From: Bacteroidota bacterium
GTDB lineage: Bacteria > Bacteroidota > Bacteroidia > Bacteroidales > GCA-2711565
DNA: 64,000 bases
Assembly (NCBI GenBank): GCA_018816945.1
Contig: JAHIVC010000097.1
Coordinates: forward strand, 1-64,000
Direction: 5' to 3'
In this document: positions 9,269 to 17,433 of the stretch, one piece after another
Numbering within the stretch: the first letter of the stretch is position 1
Layout of the letters: every line of letters starts with the position of its first letter
Position numbers and translations under genes: made by a program
The notes under the pieces: generated by a model
What the model was told of the DNA's origin: nothing
The model's database searches: none
Seen by the model: the letters and a program-made list of their open reading frames with translations, nothing else

Positions 9269-9978
9269 AGTTCAGCGAGTTCTTTCAAATTAATTTTGTT
9301 TTCATAAATGGCTTTTCCGATAATTACCCCTTCGCAGCCAATTGCTTTGAGCATTTTAACCTCTTCGATGCTCGAACATCCGCCACTTGCAATCAATTTC
9401 AAATTAGTCCGGTTTAGTATTTCCACATAAAGATCAATGGCTGAACCTAGCAACATTCCATCTTTTGAAATGTCGGTACAAATAAGGTATTTAATGCCTT
9501 TTTGTTCGTACGAGCGAATGAATTCGATCATGTCAATATCTACGGCATACTTTCTCCAACCGTTGGTCGCAATCTTTCGGTTTAAAACATCCATTCCCAA
9601 AATGATTTTATCAGGGTTATATTTTTGCAGGATACTGAAAAATAATTGCGGCTTCTGAACTGCCATGCTCCCTGCTGTAATTTGCTTTGCACCGCAACTG
9701 AAAGCCAGTTCAACATCTGAAATTGATTTTATTCCTCCGCCAAAATCCACCCTTAAATTTGTTTTTTTAGTGATGGATTCAAGCACTTTATGGTTAACAA
9801 TTTGTTTTGATTTGGCTCCATCCAAATCAACCAGGTGAAGATAACTGAAACCGAACCCTTCAAACATTTTTGCCATTTCGAGCGGATCTTCTCCATAAAT
9901 CTTTTGCGTGTCGTAGTCACCTTTGGTGAGTCTTACACATTTCCCGTTAATAATGTCAATAGCCGGTATAATTCTCAT
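9262..9978 (-). CDS. hisA: ProFAR isomerase (HisA)
   Basis: A 238-residue TIM barrel, paralogous to HisF, performing the Amadori rearrangement of ProFAR to PRFAR. Catalytic Asp8 is in [11 protein letters not shown], with the general-acid Asp expected in [11 protein letters not shown] near residue 170. Phosphate loops DFGGGIKS and IASGGCSS are visible. It overlaps hisH by 4 bp upstream and hisF by 7 bp downstream, consistent with translational coupling. Nothing unusual. Confidence 0.97.
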   Translation of the reverse strand: MRIIPAIDIINGKCVRLTKGDYDTQKIYGEDPLEMAKMFEGFGFSYLHLVDLDGAKSKQIVNHKVLESITKKTNLRVDFGGGIKSISDVELAFSCGAKQITAGSMAVQKPQLFFSILQKYNPDKIILGMDVLNRKIATNGWRKYAVDIDMIEFIRSYEQKGIKYLICTDISKDGMLLGSAIDLYVEILNRTNLKLIASGGCSSIEEVKMLKAIGCEGVIIGKAIYENKINLKELAELC

Positions 9979-10553
9979 AGCTGTAAAAAGTTTTTAAGGA
10001 TTTGTTCTCCAACTTCTGCCGATTTTTCGGGATGAAATTGAGTTGCATAAAAATTTCCACTTTTCATGGCGGCACTAAATGGAAGAATGTAGTTGCTTTC
10101 TGCAATCGTATTTTCGGAAAGCGTGGCATAATAAGTATGTACAAAATAAACATCATTCTCCAGTTTGATCCCAGTGAAAATTTCGTCTTTTATCCTGGTG
10201 AAATTATTCCAGCCCATATGTGGTACTATGTCTTCAGGAGGGAATGCTTTTACATTTGCGTCAAAAATTCCCAAACATTCCGTTTTGCCTTCTTCCGAAT
10301 ATTTACACATCAACTGCAGGCCCAAGCAAATGGCCAATACAGGTTGTTTGAGCGATTTAATGCAAATATCCAGTTTGTGTTCTTTCAGGTATTTCATAGC
10401 TGATCCGGCTTCGCCAACACCCGGAAAAATCACCTTGTCGGCTGCCCTGATTTCTTTAATGTCATCCGTTACCTTGCTCTCGTAACCAAGCCGATCAAGT
10501 GCATTTTGCACCGAACGGATATTTCCTGCATTGTATTTTATAATTGCGATCAT
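9975..10553 (-). CDS. hisH: Imidazole glycerol phosphate synthase, glutamine amidotransferase subunit
   Basis: A 192-residue class-I glutaminase that supplies ammonia to HisF. The triad is visible: Cys76 in [10 protein letters not shown], His174 and Glu176 in TQFHPEKS. The oxyanion-strand glycine motif (PGVGEAG) lies at 44-50. It overlaps hisB by 4 bp upstream and hisA by 4 bp downstream. Normal length. Confidence 0.97.
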   Translation of the reverse strand: MIAIIKYNAGNIRSVQNALDRLGYESKVTDDIKEIRAADKVIFPGVGEAGSAMKYLKEHKLDICIKSLKQPVLAICLGLQLMCKYSEEGKTECLGIFDANVKAFPPEDIVPHMGWNNFTRIKDEIFTGIKLENDVYFVHTYYATLSENTIAESNYILPFSAAMKSGNFYATQFHPEKSAEVGEQILKNFLQL

Positions 10554-11644
10554 AAGCTTCCTTTTGTGCTTGGGATTTGAAAATTATTGGTTTTTGAACA
10601 AGCCATTTTTAAGGTTTTGGCAAAAGCTTTAAAGATGGATTCGATTTTATGGTGCTCGTTTGTTCCTTCCACTTTAATGTTGAGATTGCATTTTGCATTT
10701 TGGCAAAACGAACGAAAAAAATGTTCAAACATTTCTGTAGGGACATCCCCGATTTTTTCGCGTTTGAAGTCAGCGTTCCACACAAGCCACGAACGGCCTC
10801 CAAAATCGAGGGCAACCTGAGCCAACGAATCATCCATCGGAAGCAGAAACCCATAACGCTCAATTCCTTTTTTCAATCCCAATGCTATATCAAAAGTTTC
10901 GCCAAGCGTGATGGCCACATCTTCGATGCTGTGGTGTTCGTCCACCTTCAAATCGCCTTCAACCTTGATGTTTAAATCAAAATTACCATGACGGGCTAAT
11001 TGATCGAGCATGTGGTCGAAAAATGCCAGGCTCGTATTCATTGACCCTTTTCCGGTTCCATCTAAATTGAGTTCAATTTCGACTCTGGTTTCCATAGTTT
11101 GACGGATCACCCTTGCGGTTCGAGGTTTTTGCTTTAACCACTGATAAATTTCCGCCCAGTTTTGAGTAATTAAATCTGCATCGGCATTTGCTTCTGCACT
11201 CAAAAAAATCGATTTACAGCCCATGTTTTTTGCCAACTGAACATCCGTTGCCCGGTCGCCAATCACACAGGAATTCGCCAAATCGTAATTCCCTTTTTGG
11301 TAGTGGGTAAGCATGGCAGTTCCGGGTTTACGAGTAGGTGCCTGATCTTCGGGAAAGCTTCTGTCGATTAAAATTTCGGCAAATTGAATCCCTTCATTTT
11401 CGAATGCCTGAATAATTTTGTTCTGAGCGGGCCAAAAGGTGTTTTCAGGAAATAAACTCGTGCCTAATCCATCCTGATTGCTTACCATCACCAGTTCATA
11501 TTCCAGCTCATCGGCAATTCGCGCAAGATATTGGAATACGCCCGGGTAAAATTCCAGTTTTTCCAAACTGTCGAGTTGTAAATCAATGGGTGGTTCAATC
11601 ACCAGGGTCCCATCCCGGTCGATAAAAAGTATTTTCTTCATCAT
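10550..11644 (-). CDS. hisB: Bifunctional histidinol-phosphatase / imidazoleglycerol-phosphate dehydratase
   Basis: A 364-residue fusion performing steps 6 and 8. The N-terminal HAD phosphatase (about 1-165) begins with the DxD motif Asp9/Asp11 (FIDRDGTLV), followed by the VSNQDG and [15 protein letters not shown] motifs; cysteines and histidines of the zinc loop found in proteobacterial HisB are not obvious here. The dehydratase (about 178-364) has the manganese-binding FFDHMLDQ and DEHHSIEDV motifs, plus the repeated EHFFRSFC and [13 protein letters not shown] motifs. Both overlaps with neighbours are 4 bp. The fusion is common in Bacteroidota and gamma-proteobacteria. Confidence 0.97.
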   Translation of the reverse strand: MMKKILFIDRDGTLVIEPPIDLQLDSLEKLEFYPGVFQYLARIADELEYELVMVSNQDGLGTSLFPENTFWPAQNKIIQAFENEGIQFAEILIDRSFPEDQAPTRKPGTAMLTHYQKGNYDLANSCVIGDRATDVQLAKNMGCKSIFLSAEANADADLITQNWAEIYQWLKQKPRTARVIRQTMETRVEIELNLDGTGKGSMNTSLAFFDHMLDQLARHGNFDLNIKVEGDLKVDEHHSIEDVAITLGETFDIALGLKKGIERYGFLLPMDDSLAQVALDFGGRSWLVWNADFKREKIGDVPTEMFEHFFRSFCQNAKCNLNIKVEGTNEHHKIESIFKAFAKTLKMACSKTNNFQIPSTKGSL

Positions 11645-12669
11645 AAAATATTTTTAAGTGCATTGATTAGTTTTTTGTTTTCGGATGGCTTGCCAACACT
11701 AAGCCTTAAGCAATTTTCAATTACCTGGTTTCTGTTGCGGATGATGATTTTACGATCGAGAAGTTGTTGGTAAACCTTGTTTGCATCCTTTACCCGAATT
11801 AAAATAAAGTTGGCATCAGAAGGGTAAATCTTCTCAATCCCTGCTATATTATTCAGATTAAGGATGAGTTGATTTCTTTCAGCGATCAGGGTGTTTAATT
11901 GTAAAATTGTCATCTCTTTATCAGCCAGTTTTTTCAGTATTTGCTTTTGGTTGGGGCTACTGATGTTATAAGGGGGTTTTACCTTATTTAAATACGACAC
12001 GATTTTTTTATCAGCAAAGGCCATTCCTACGCGTGCTCCGGCCATTCCCCAAGCCTTACTGAAAGTTTGTGTGACGATGAGGTTTGGATACACTGAAAGC
12101 TTTTTCATCCAGGAACCTGCATTTGCAAAATCAATATAAGCTTCATCAATAATTACAATTCCCGGGAAGTTTTTAAGAATAAATTCAATGGTTACAGTCT
12201 GCATTAAGTTTCCGGTTGGATTGTTTGGCGAGCAAATAAATACGATTTTTAATTCGGTATCATTTAAAAACTGGATCGCATTTTTAAGGTCGATTTGAAA
12301 ATTTTCGTTAAGGAGAAGCTTGATCATTTCCACCTCGTTGATTGCCGCCGAAACTTCGTACATGCCATAAGTCGGGGTAAAACTGAGTACCTTACTTTTT
12401 CCGGGCACACAAAAAATCCGATAACATAAATCGATGATTTCATCACTTCCATTGCCCAGAAAAATCATGCCTTCATCAATTTCTTTTAAAAGGCTGATTT
12501 GTTTTTTAAGTTCCTTCTGATAAGGATCAGGGTAACGGTTCAAGGTCCCAAAGGGATTTTCATTGGCATCCAAAAATACCCCTTCTTTGCCGCTAAATTC
12601 ATCACGTGCGCTTGCATAAGGCTTCAATGCACGGATATTGGGTCGAACTAAGTTTTCTATGTCAAACAT
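11641..12669 (-). CDS. hisC: Histidinol-phosphate aminotransferase
   Basis: A 342-residue fold-type I PLP aminotransferase converting imidazole acetol phosphate and glutamate to histidinol phosphate. The Schiff-base Lys is in [16 protein letters not shown] near residue 205; the PLP-binding Asp/Tyr are in IIDEAYIDF; the N-terminal LDANENPFG and C-terminal LRLSVG motif with the carboxylate-binding Arg are present. It starts 3 bp downstream of the hisD stop codon and overlaps hisB by 4 bp. Length is slightly short but complete. Confidence 0.97.
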   Translation of the reverse strand: MFDIENLVRPNIRALKPYASARDEFSGKEGVFLDANENPFGTLNRYPDPYQKELKKQISLLKEIDEGMIFLGNGSDEIIDLCYRIFCVPGKSKVLSFTPTYGMYEVSAAINEVEMIKLLLNENFQIDLKNAIQFLNDTELKIVFICSPNNPTGNLMQTVTIEFILKNFPGIVIIDEAYIDFANAGSWMKKLSVYPNLIVTQTFSKAWGMAGARVGMAFADKKIVSYLNKVKPPYNISSPNQKQILKKLADKEMTILQLNTLIAERNQLILNLNNIAGIEKIYPSDANFILIRVKDANKVYQQLLDRKIIIRNRNQVIENCLRLSVGKPSENKKLINALKNIL

Positions 12670-12672
12670 TTT

Positions 12673-14172
12673 TTACGATTTTAATCCTCCTTCGCGTTCG
12701 CTGCGGCGAACGAGCAGGGATTGGTTAGTTTTTAGTGTTTTAGTGGAACTATTTGCCTCCAAAGATTTTAATGACTTCAATTGATTCATTCTGATTGTTA
12801 CTGCGTTTTTGTGTGCCATGAGCTGCTCGGCTTCGGCCATCATTTCGATGGCAGGGCCAATGCGCTCTAATCCTTCTTTACTTATTTCCTGAAAAGTGAT
12901 TTTTTTCATGAAACTTTCTACTGAAACACCGCTATAATTGCGGGCAAATCCATTGGTAGGCAATGTGTGATTAGTGCCACTGGCATAATCGCCCGCACTT
13001 TCACAACTATAATTTCCGATGAAAACGGATCCGGCATTTGAAATTTGGCCGAGGTATTTTTTTGCATTTTTTATGGCAAGGATCAAGTGCTCCGGTGCAT
13101 ATTTATTACTGAGTTCAATGCACTCCTCAATATTGTTGAGTAAAATTGCACGACTGTTTTCGAGTGCCTTTTGAGCGATTGCTTTTCTGGGTAACAGGTT
13201 CAATTGTTTTTGAATCTCTTCCAAACTCTTTTTAATAATTTCTTCACTATCAGAAAGCAAAATAACCTGACTATCGGTGCCATGCTCAGCTTGTGAAAGC
13301 AAATCGGCAGCAATAAATTCAGGGACCCCACTTTCGTCGGCAATGATGAGTACTTCGCTAGGTCCGGCGGGCATATCGATAGCCAGACCGTATTTAAGTG
13401 CTTCCTGTTTGGCGGCAGTTACATATTGATTTCCGGGACCGAATATTTTATCTGCTTTCGGGATGCTTTCTGTTCCGAAAGTCAAAGCTGCAATGGCTTG
13501 AATGCCGCCAACTTTAAAAATGGTTTCGATCCCAATTAGTTCGGCAGCATATAAAATAGCCGGATTAATGTTTCCATTTTTATCGGGTGGTGTACACAAA
13601 ATGATTTCTTTACATCCAGCAATTTTTGCAGGAATACCCAACATTAAAACGGTTGAGAAGAGGGGAGCAGTGCCTCCGGGGACATAAATCCCAACCTTCT
13701 CGATCGGACGATCTTCGCGCCAGCAATTCACCCCTTTGCTTGTTTCTATTTTAACAGATTTTTGAATTTGAGCTTTATGAAAGATTTCAATGTTATTTTT
13801 GGCAAGTTTCATCGCTTCCTTTAATCTGCCTTCGCGTTCCGCTTCGGCAGACGAGATGGGGTGGCATAATTCCCCAGAGCTTGTTACGGAAGAAAGGGTC
13901 CAGGGCTTGCCTTGGGATTTAATGCCATTTATTTCATCACTTAAGCCCGACGAATTTTTGATCCTGTTTTTGTCAATCTTAACCTCTTCGATTTTTACTT
14001 TATCGAACAGATAAGTATAGTATTTCAGTGATACATCTCCATTTTTTTTGATGTCGGAAAATACTTCTTTTACCAGTTGATTCAGGTTTTCTGAGTCAAT
14101 AAATGGACGTTGAATGAGTTTTTCCAGTTCGGTCGAGTCAAATTTATTACCTGTATTGTTTGTGTATTGCAT
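12673..14172 (-). CDS. hisD: Histidinol dehydrogenase with in-frame repeat-derived insertion and tail
   Basis: NAD- and zinc-dependent enzyme oxidising histidinol to histidine in two steps. Family motifs are intact: YVPGGTAPLFSTVLM, GPGNQYVTAAK, the Glu/His pair, QAEHGTDSQ and SAGDYASGTNHTLPTNG. The protein is 499 residues, whereas the family usually has about 430. The excess is in two places. Residues about 82-116 (13825-13929) interrupt the N-terminal helix that normally runs LSDEI...LKEAMKLAKNNIE, and about 30 residues follow the usual end. Both extra parts end in matching nucleotide sequence (CTCGT..GCCG.AGCG..AACGCGAAGG....ATTAAA), so the same palindromic repeat entered the gene twice in frame. 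The catalytic core is untouched and the operon is otherwise complete, so activity is likely retained (inference). Confidence 0.95.
   Translation of the reverse strand: MQYTNNTGNKFDSTELEKLIQRPFIDSENLNQLVKEVFSDIKKNGDVSLKYYTYLFDKVKIEEVKIDKNRIKNSSGLSDEINGIKSQGKPWTLSSVTSSGELCHPISSAEAEREGRLKEAMKLAKNNIEIFHKAQIQKSVKIETSKGVNCWREDRPIEKVGIYVPGGTAPLFSTVLMLGIPAKIAGCKEIILCTPPDKNGNINPAILYAAELIGIETIFKVGGIQAIAALTFGTESIPKADKIFGPGNQYVTAAKQEALKYGLAIDMPAGPSEVLIIADESGVPEFIAADLLSQAEHGTDSQVILLSDSEEIIKKSLEEIQKQLNLLPRKAIAQKALENSRAILLNNIEECIELSNKYAPEHLILAIKNAKKYLGQISNAGSVFIGNYSCESAGDYASGTNHTLPTNGFARNYSGVSVESFMKKITFQEISKEGLERIGPAIEMMAEAEQLMAHKNAVTIRMNQLKSLKSLEANSSTKTLKTNQSLLVRRSEREGGLKS
12678..12722. repeat. Palindromic repeat forming the HisD C-terminal tail
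   Basis: Contains a perfect hairpin: CGTTCGC at 12695-12701 and GCGAACG at 12706-12712. It encodes the last residues of HisD (S-L-L-V-R-R-S-E-R-E-G-G-L-K-S) and its stop lies at its edge. On the coding strand it shares the block AACGCGAAGG....ATTAAA with the insertion at 13825-13929. Confidence 0.75.
13825..13929. repeat. In-frame 105-bp insertion inside hisD
   Basis: Boundaries are set by comparison with the usual HisD helix and are approximate to a few codons. The segment is a multiple of three and adds about 35 residues rich in Ser, Gly, Pro and charged residues. One end (13825-13851) is a hairpin with arms TCTGCC and GGCAGA and carries the sequence shared with 12678-12722. Base composition is visibly more GC-rich than the flanking gene. 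Confidence 0.7.
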
Positions 14173-14182
14173 AATGGTTTTT

Positions 14183-15040
14183 TTAGAGGATCATTTTTTC
14201 GATGGGTGAAACAAGTATTCCCTGGGCGCCAAGGTTTTTTAGTTGAGCAATGATGTTCCAGAAATCATCTTCACGAACAACCGAGTGCAAGCTGCTCCAA
14301 CCTTCTTCGGCGAGCGGAAGGACCGTAGGGCTTTTCATCCCGGGTAATATTTTACAAATGCCCTTGATCGCACTATTGGGGGCATTAAGTAAGATATATT
14401 TGTTAGCAGAAGCATCCCGAACTGATTTGATTCTGAATAAAAGCTGATTTAAAATGTTTTCCTTTGCTTCTGTTAAATTTTTGCTTGAGATTATTACGGC
14501 CTCACTTTGTAAGATGGTTTCAACTTCCTTGAGTCCGTTGGTCAGGAGTGTGCTTCCGGAACTTACTATGTCGCATATGGCATCGGCCAGACCTATTCCC
14601 GGAGCTATTTCCACACTGCCACCAATTTCTTCCACACTGGCGCTTATGTTGTTTTTATTTAAAAAATCGGATAATATTTTCGGATAACTGGTGGCTATTC
14701 GCTTATGGTTGAAATATTCTAAATTGAGGTATTGATCTTCTTTTGGAATTGCTAAACTTAGCCTGCAACTGGCAAAGCCTAATTTTTCAATAACTCCGAC
14801 ATTTTTATTTTTTTCGTATACTTCATTTTCTCCAAGGATTCCAATATCGGCAACCCCTTGTTCAACATATTGAGGGATATCATCATCGCGTAAGAACAGG
14901 ATTTCAATCGGGAAATTGGTAGCGGCAGTTTTTAGCTTGCTGATTCCATTCGGAAGTTTAATGCCACATTCTTTTAAAATGTTTATCGATTTCTCACTTA
15001 ACCTTCCTGATTTTTGAATGGCAATTTTTAGTTTACTCAT
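14183..15040 (-). CDS. hisG: ATP phosphoribosyltransferase, long form
   Basis: A 285-residue enzyme for the first and committed step, joining ATP and PRPP. Length and the C-terminal ACT-like domain (about 215-285, containing PGMKSPTVLPL and GAQGILVSPIEKMIL) mark it as the long HisG form, which is allosterically inhibited by histidine and needs no HisZ partner. The PRPP-binding segment is DIVSSGSTLLTNGL near residues 160-175. First structural gene of the operon, 10 bp ahead of hisD. Its expression is probably controlled by the leader peptide and terminator at 15078-15197. Confidence 0.97.
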   Translation of the reverse strand: MSKLKIAIQKSGRLSEKSINILKECGIKLPNGISKLKTAATNFPIEILFLRDDDIPQYVEQGVADIGILGENEVYEKNKNVGVIEKLGFASCRLSLAIPKEDQYLNLEYFNHKRIATSYPKILSDFLNKNNISASVEEIGGSVEIAPGIGLADAICDIVSSGSTLLTNGLKEVETILQSEAVIISSKNLTEAKENILNQLLFRIKSVRDASANKYILLNAPNSAIKGICKILPGMKSPTVLPLAEEGWSSLHSVVREDDFWNIIAQLKNLGAQGILVSPIEKMIL

Positions 15041-15054
15041 TGTTTTTTATTTGT

Positions 15055-15110
15055 GTTTGAGTAAACCGTTAGGAAATAAAAAAACCCGATTGATTTACTC
15101 AAACGGGTTT
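15055..15110 (-). terminator. his leader intrinsic terminator with alternative downstream pairing
   Basis: On the minus-strand transcript the arms AAACCCG (15110-15104) and CGGGTTT (15088-15082) pair, extended inward by TTGA/TCAA (15102-15099 with 15093-15090) across one mismatch, giving a 5-nt loop. Seven U residues (15084-15078) follow directly, so this is a classical intrinsic terminator placed before hisG. The sequence GTTTGAGTAAA inside it (15104-15094) is also exactly complementary to the segment at 15065-15055 just ahead of hisG, 11 bp. That pairing is mutually exclusive with the terminator's arm and loop. A full upstream antiterminator was not found; only ACTCA in the leader (15155-15151) can pair with TGAGT in the terminator. 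Confidence 0.85.
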
Positions 15111-15134
15111 AGAAATATTTTTAGATTACATATA

Positions 15135-15197
15135 TCAATTCCTCCTCGCCTGAGTGCCAGTATGAAAATGATGATGATGTAATTTATTAAATGTCAT
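15135..15197 (-). CDS. hisL: Histidine operon leader peptide
   Basis: A 20-codon open frame starting with ATG at 15197 and ending with TGA at 15137-15135. The peptide begins M-T-F-N-K-L and then has H-H-H-H-F-H, five histidine codons in six, followed by T-G-T-Q-A-R-R-N. It lies between a good promoter and an intrinsic terminator that precedes hisG. This is the arrangement of ribosome-mediated attenuation: stalling at His codons when charged histidine tRNA is scarce would change folding downstream. The His run cannot be chance in this position. The exact switch of RNA structures is not resolved from inspection. Confidence 0.9.
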   Translation of the reverse strand: MTFNKLHHHHFHTGTQARRN

Positions 15198-15219
15198 TTT
15201 GTTTGTTTTTTTGAGAATG

Positions 15220-15249
15220 CAAATGTAAATATATTTTTAAATGCACAAA
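15220..15249 (-). promoter_or_regulatory. his operon promoter (Bacteroidota type)
   Basis: The minus strand shows TTTG (15249-15246), an 18-nt spacer, then TACATTTG (15227-15220), matching the Bacteroidota -33 TTTG / -7 TAnnTTTG consensus. Transcription would start near 15212, about 15 nt before the leader peptide start. Confidence 0.75.
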
Positions 15250-15290
15250 CTATTTTTTTATAATATGCTAAAAAAATCAAAATCGGTTAT

Positions 15291-15764
15291 TTAACCCTCA
15301 ACCGGGAGTTGCCTGAAAAATCCTTCCTGAAGTGATAGAAATGTTTCAGTGCTTGTGATTTCAGGTATGGACTGTATTTTTTTAACAATAATTTCCTTTA
15401 GATGTTCATTATCCCTTGAATAAATTTTAATTAGCAATGAATATTGTCCGGTTACATGATGGCATTCTACGATTTCTTTAATTTGTTTAATCTTGGCAAA
15501 TACTTCTTCGTGGGTACTGACGGAAGATAGCTGAACCTGCAGTCCGATAAAAGCACAAGTGGTAAATCCAACACCTTTGGGGCTGATATTGAATTGTGAA
15601 CCTGTGATTACATTAGCCTCTTGCAATCGTTGAATTCGTTGGTGGATAGCTGCTCCGGATACATTGCAGGCGCGCGCAATTTCGAGAAAAGGTGTTCTGG
15701 CATTCTTAGTCAATAAACTAAGAATTCTTCGGTCTAAACTGTCTAAGTGAAATTTTGTGTCCAT
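15291..15764 (-). CDS. Lrp/AsnC-family transcriptional regulator
   Basis: A 157-residue feast/famine regulator. The N-terminal winged helix-turn-helix (about 1-60) has LDSLDRRILSLLTKNARTP and the recognition helix SGAAIHQRIQRLQ; the C-terminal RAM ligand-binding domain contains ITGQYSLLIKI-like (HHVTGQYSLLIKI) and the final EITSTETFLSL strand. I chose ATG at 15764 because the family normally begins just ahead of 'LD..D..IL..L'; an in-frame start at 15812 would add a 16-residue hydrophobic segment not typical of the family. It diverges from the PLP enzyme at 15944, and three CTTATGA half-sites lie between them, so it probably regulates that gene and itself, in response to an amino acid. Confidence 0.92.
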   Translation of the reverse strand: MDTKFHLDSLDRRILSLLTKNARTPFLEIARACNVSGAAIHQRIQRLQEANVITGSQFNISPKGVGFTTCAFIGLQVQLSSVSTHEEVFAKIKQIKEIVECHHVTGQYSLLIKIYSRDNEHLKEIIVKKIQSIPEITSTETFLSLQEGFFRQLPVEG

Positions 15765-15779
15765 CGTTTTTAAAAGTTT

Positions 15780-15894
15780 ACTTATGATTTTGGCAAAAAT
15801 AATAAATTTCACTTATGAATTTCAAAAAAAACTAACTATATTTTCGATTTTCATAAGCATATACCAAAAGGTGCTTTCAAATTTTTTATATTTG
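15780..15894. promoter_or_regulatory. Divergent regulatory region with CTTATGA boxes and a -7 element
   Basis: CTTATGA occurs at 15781-15787 and 15812-15818, and its reverse complement TCATAAG at 15851-15857, in an AT-rich stretch. Spacings are 31 and 39 bp. These are candidate sites for the Lrp-type protein. On the plus strand TATATTTG at 15887-15894 fits the Bacteroidota -7 element for the gene starting at 15944. Confidence 0.45.
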
Positions 15895-15943
15895 AAAGAT
15901 TGAACCTAATTGACGAAATCCCTAATTAAAAAAGTCACAACCT

Positions 15944-17413
15944 ATGAATTCTTCCGGAATTAATCATTATTTAGAAGCCGCTGAAAGATCAGCTAAATGG
16001 CATGCTGAGTACAAAGCTGAAATGAAAAAATGCAGATTTGACACCATTGCGGTACATGGCCTATACTCTATGCAGGAAGCACTTGATTATAACCAAGGTT
16101 CCATTATTGAACCTATTTATATGTCATCATCACAAGCATATCGTGATTCTGATGAAATGGAAGCAGCTTTAAGTTATCAGATTCCGACCTGGTGTTATTC
16201 ACGTATTGGAAACCCGAGTATGTATTATCTGGAAGGTGTTCTGGCCATGCTGGAAACTTATGGATCAGATTTGGATGCAAGTTGTTGCGCAACTTCATCA
16301 GGGATGGCAGCTATTTTTAGTGCTTGCGAGCCATTTTTAAGCGTTGATCCGAAACGGCCAAATAGTCCAATGAATTTTGTTGCAACATGTCAGGTTTACG
16401 GTGGGACTTTTCAGCAATTCGCCATTCGCAAACAACAGGAAAAAGGATCTGAGTGGAGAAAAGTAATCAGTTCGTCCGATATCCGTGAATGGGAAAAACT
16501 GATTGATGAAAATACCCGCTTTCTTTATGGCGAAATGCCGAGCAATCCAGGTCAGGCTTTTTTCGATTTAGAAGCCGTTGCTAAATTGGCCCATAAATAT
16601 GGCATTCCTTTGATCATTGATAATACCGTTGGTTCCCCGGCTTTAATCCGCCCTCTTACATGGGGTGCGCATATTGTGATTCAATCTGTAACAAAATCAC
16701 TTACTACCAGTGGTTTTGGAGTTGCCGGAGCAGTAATTGCGCGTAAAAACCTGGTTTTAAAAATCGATAATGACGCTCTAAAAGCGGATTTTGCAACCTA
16801 TATTAAAGCATTGCCCAATCGTGATAATGGACCGAATATTTCACCTATGAATGCCGTCCTTGCATTAAATGATATTCGTACCTTGAGATCGAAAATGGAT
16901 TTGATGAGTCGTAGTACGATGAAAGTGGCAAAATACCTGAAGAAGCATAAGCATATTGAACAGGTGGATTACCTCGGCCTTGAATCACATCCCTTACATA
17001 AACTGGCAAAAAAATACATGGTATTGGTTGATTCTGAGATGGATGAATTATACAATGAAAAGGTAAACCGTTATGGGCATCTGATGTCATTCCGCATTAA
17101 AGGAAGTATACAGGATACCCGTGATGTATTTGATGCATTCCAACGCATCTGGCGGGCAACTGATCTGGGCAGAATAAAATCTGTAGCTACCATTCCGGCT
17201 ATTTCAACCCATCAACAGCAAGGCGAAGAAGCAAGAAAAATAGCCGATGTACCACCAAACCTTATCCGTTTATGTGTGGGTGGAGAACATCCGGATGATA
17301 TCATTAATGATCTGGATCAGGCTCTTGCTGTTTTGGATGGTAAAAAAGTAATTAGCACTTCACCCGAATATTCAGCCGGTGGAGCTTCCTCTGCTCGATT
17401 AAGAAAAAATTAA
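15944..17413 (+). CDS. Cys/Met-metabolism PLP-dependent enzyme (divergent, 489 aa)
   Basis: A fold-type I PLP enzyme of the Cys_Met_Meta_PP family (cystathionine gamma-synthase/lyase, methionine gamma-lyase, O-acylhomoserine sulfhydrylase). The Schiff-base Lys251 is in QSVTKSLTTSGFG; PLP-phosphate contacts in WCYSRIGNPS (about 83-92); PLP-binding Asp in PLIIDNTVGSPALIRPL (about 222-238); the C-terminal carboxylate Arg in NLIRLCVGGEHPDD. It is about 90 residues longer than usual, with an extended N-terminus and an insertion around 130-175. It is followed after 20 bp by homoserine dehydrogenase, so homoserine-derived sulfur amino acids are the likely substrates. Which of the family reactions it performs cannot be told. 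Probably under control of the divergent Lrp-type protein. Confidence 0.88.
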   Translation: MNSSGINHYLEAAERSAKWHAEYKAEMKKCRFDTIAVHGLYSMQEALDYNQGSIIEPIYMSSSQAYRDSDEMEAALSYQIPTWCYSRIGNPSMYYLEGVLAMLETYGSDLDASCCATSSGMAAIFSACEPFLSVDPKRPNSPMNFVATCQVYGGTFQQFAIRKQQEKGSEWRKVISSSDIREWEKLIDENTRFLYGEMPSNPGQAFFDLEAVAKLAHKYGIPLIIDNTVGSPALIRPLTWGAHIVIQSVTKSLTTSGFGVAGAVIARKNLVLKIDNDALKADFATYIKALPNRDNGPNISPMNAVLALNDIRTLRSKMDLMSRSTMKVAKYLKKHKHIEQVDYLGLESHPLHKLAKKYMVLVDSEMDELYNEKVNRYGHLMSFRIKGSIQDTRDVFDAFQRIWRATDLGRIKSVATIPAISTHQQQGEEARKIADVPPNLIRLCVGGEHPDDIINDLDQALAVLDGKKVISTSPEYSAGGASSARLRKN

Positions 17414-17433
17414 ATAATAAATAATAAAGAAAT

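Noticed and set aside
15813-15943. SAM-type riboswitch before the PLP enzyme gene
   Set aside because: The 131-bp gap is AT-rich with CTTATGA boxes and no SAM aptamer motif; regulation by Lrp is a better explanation.
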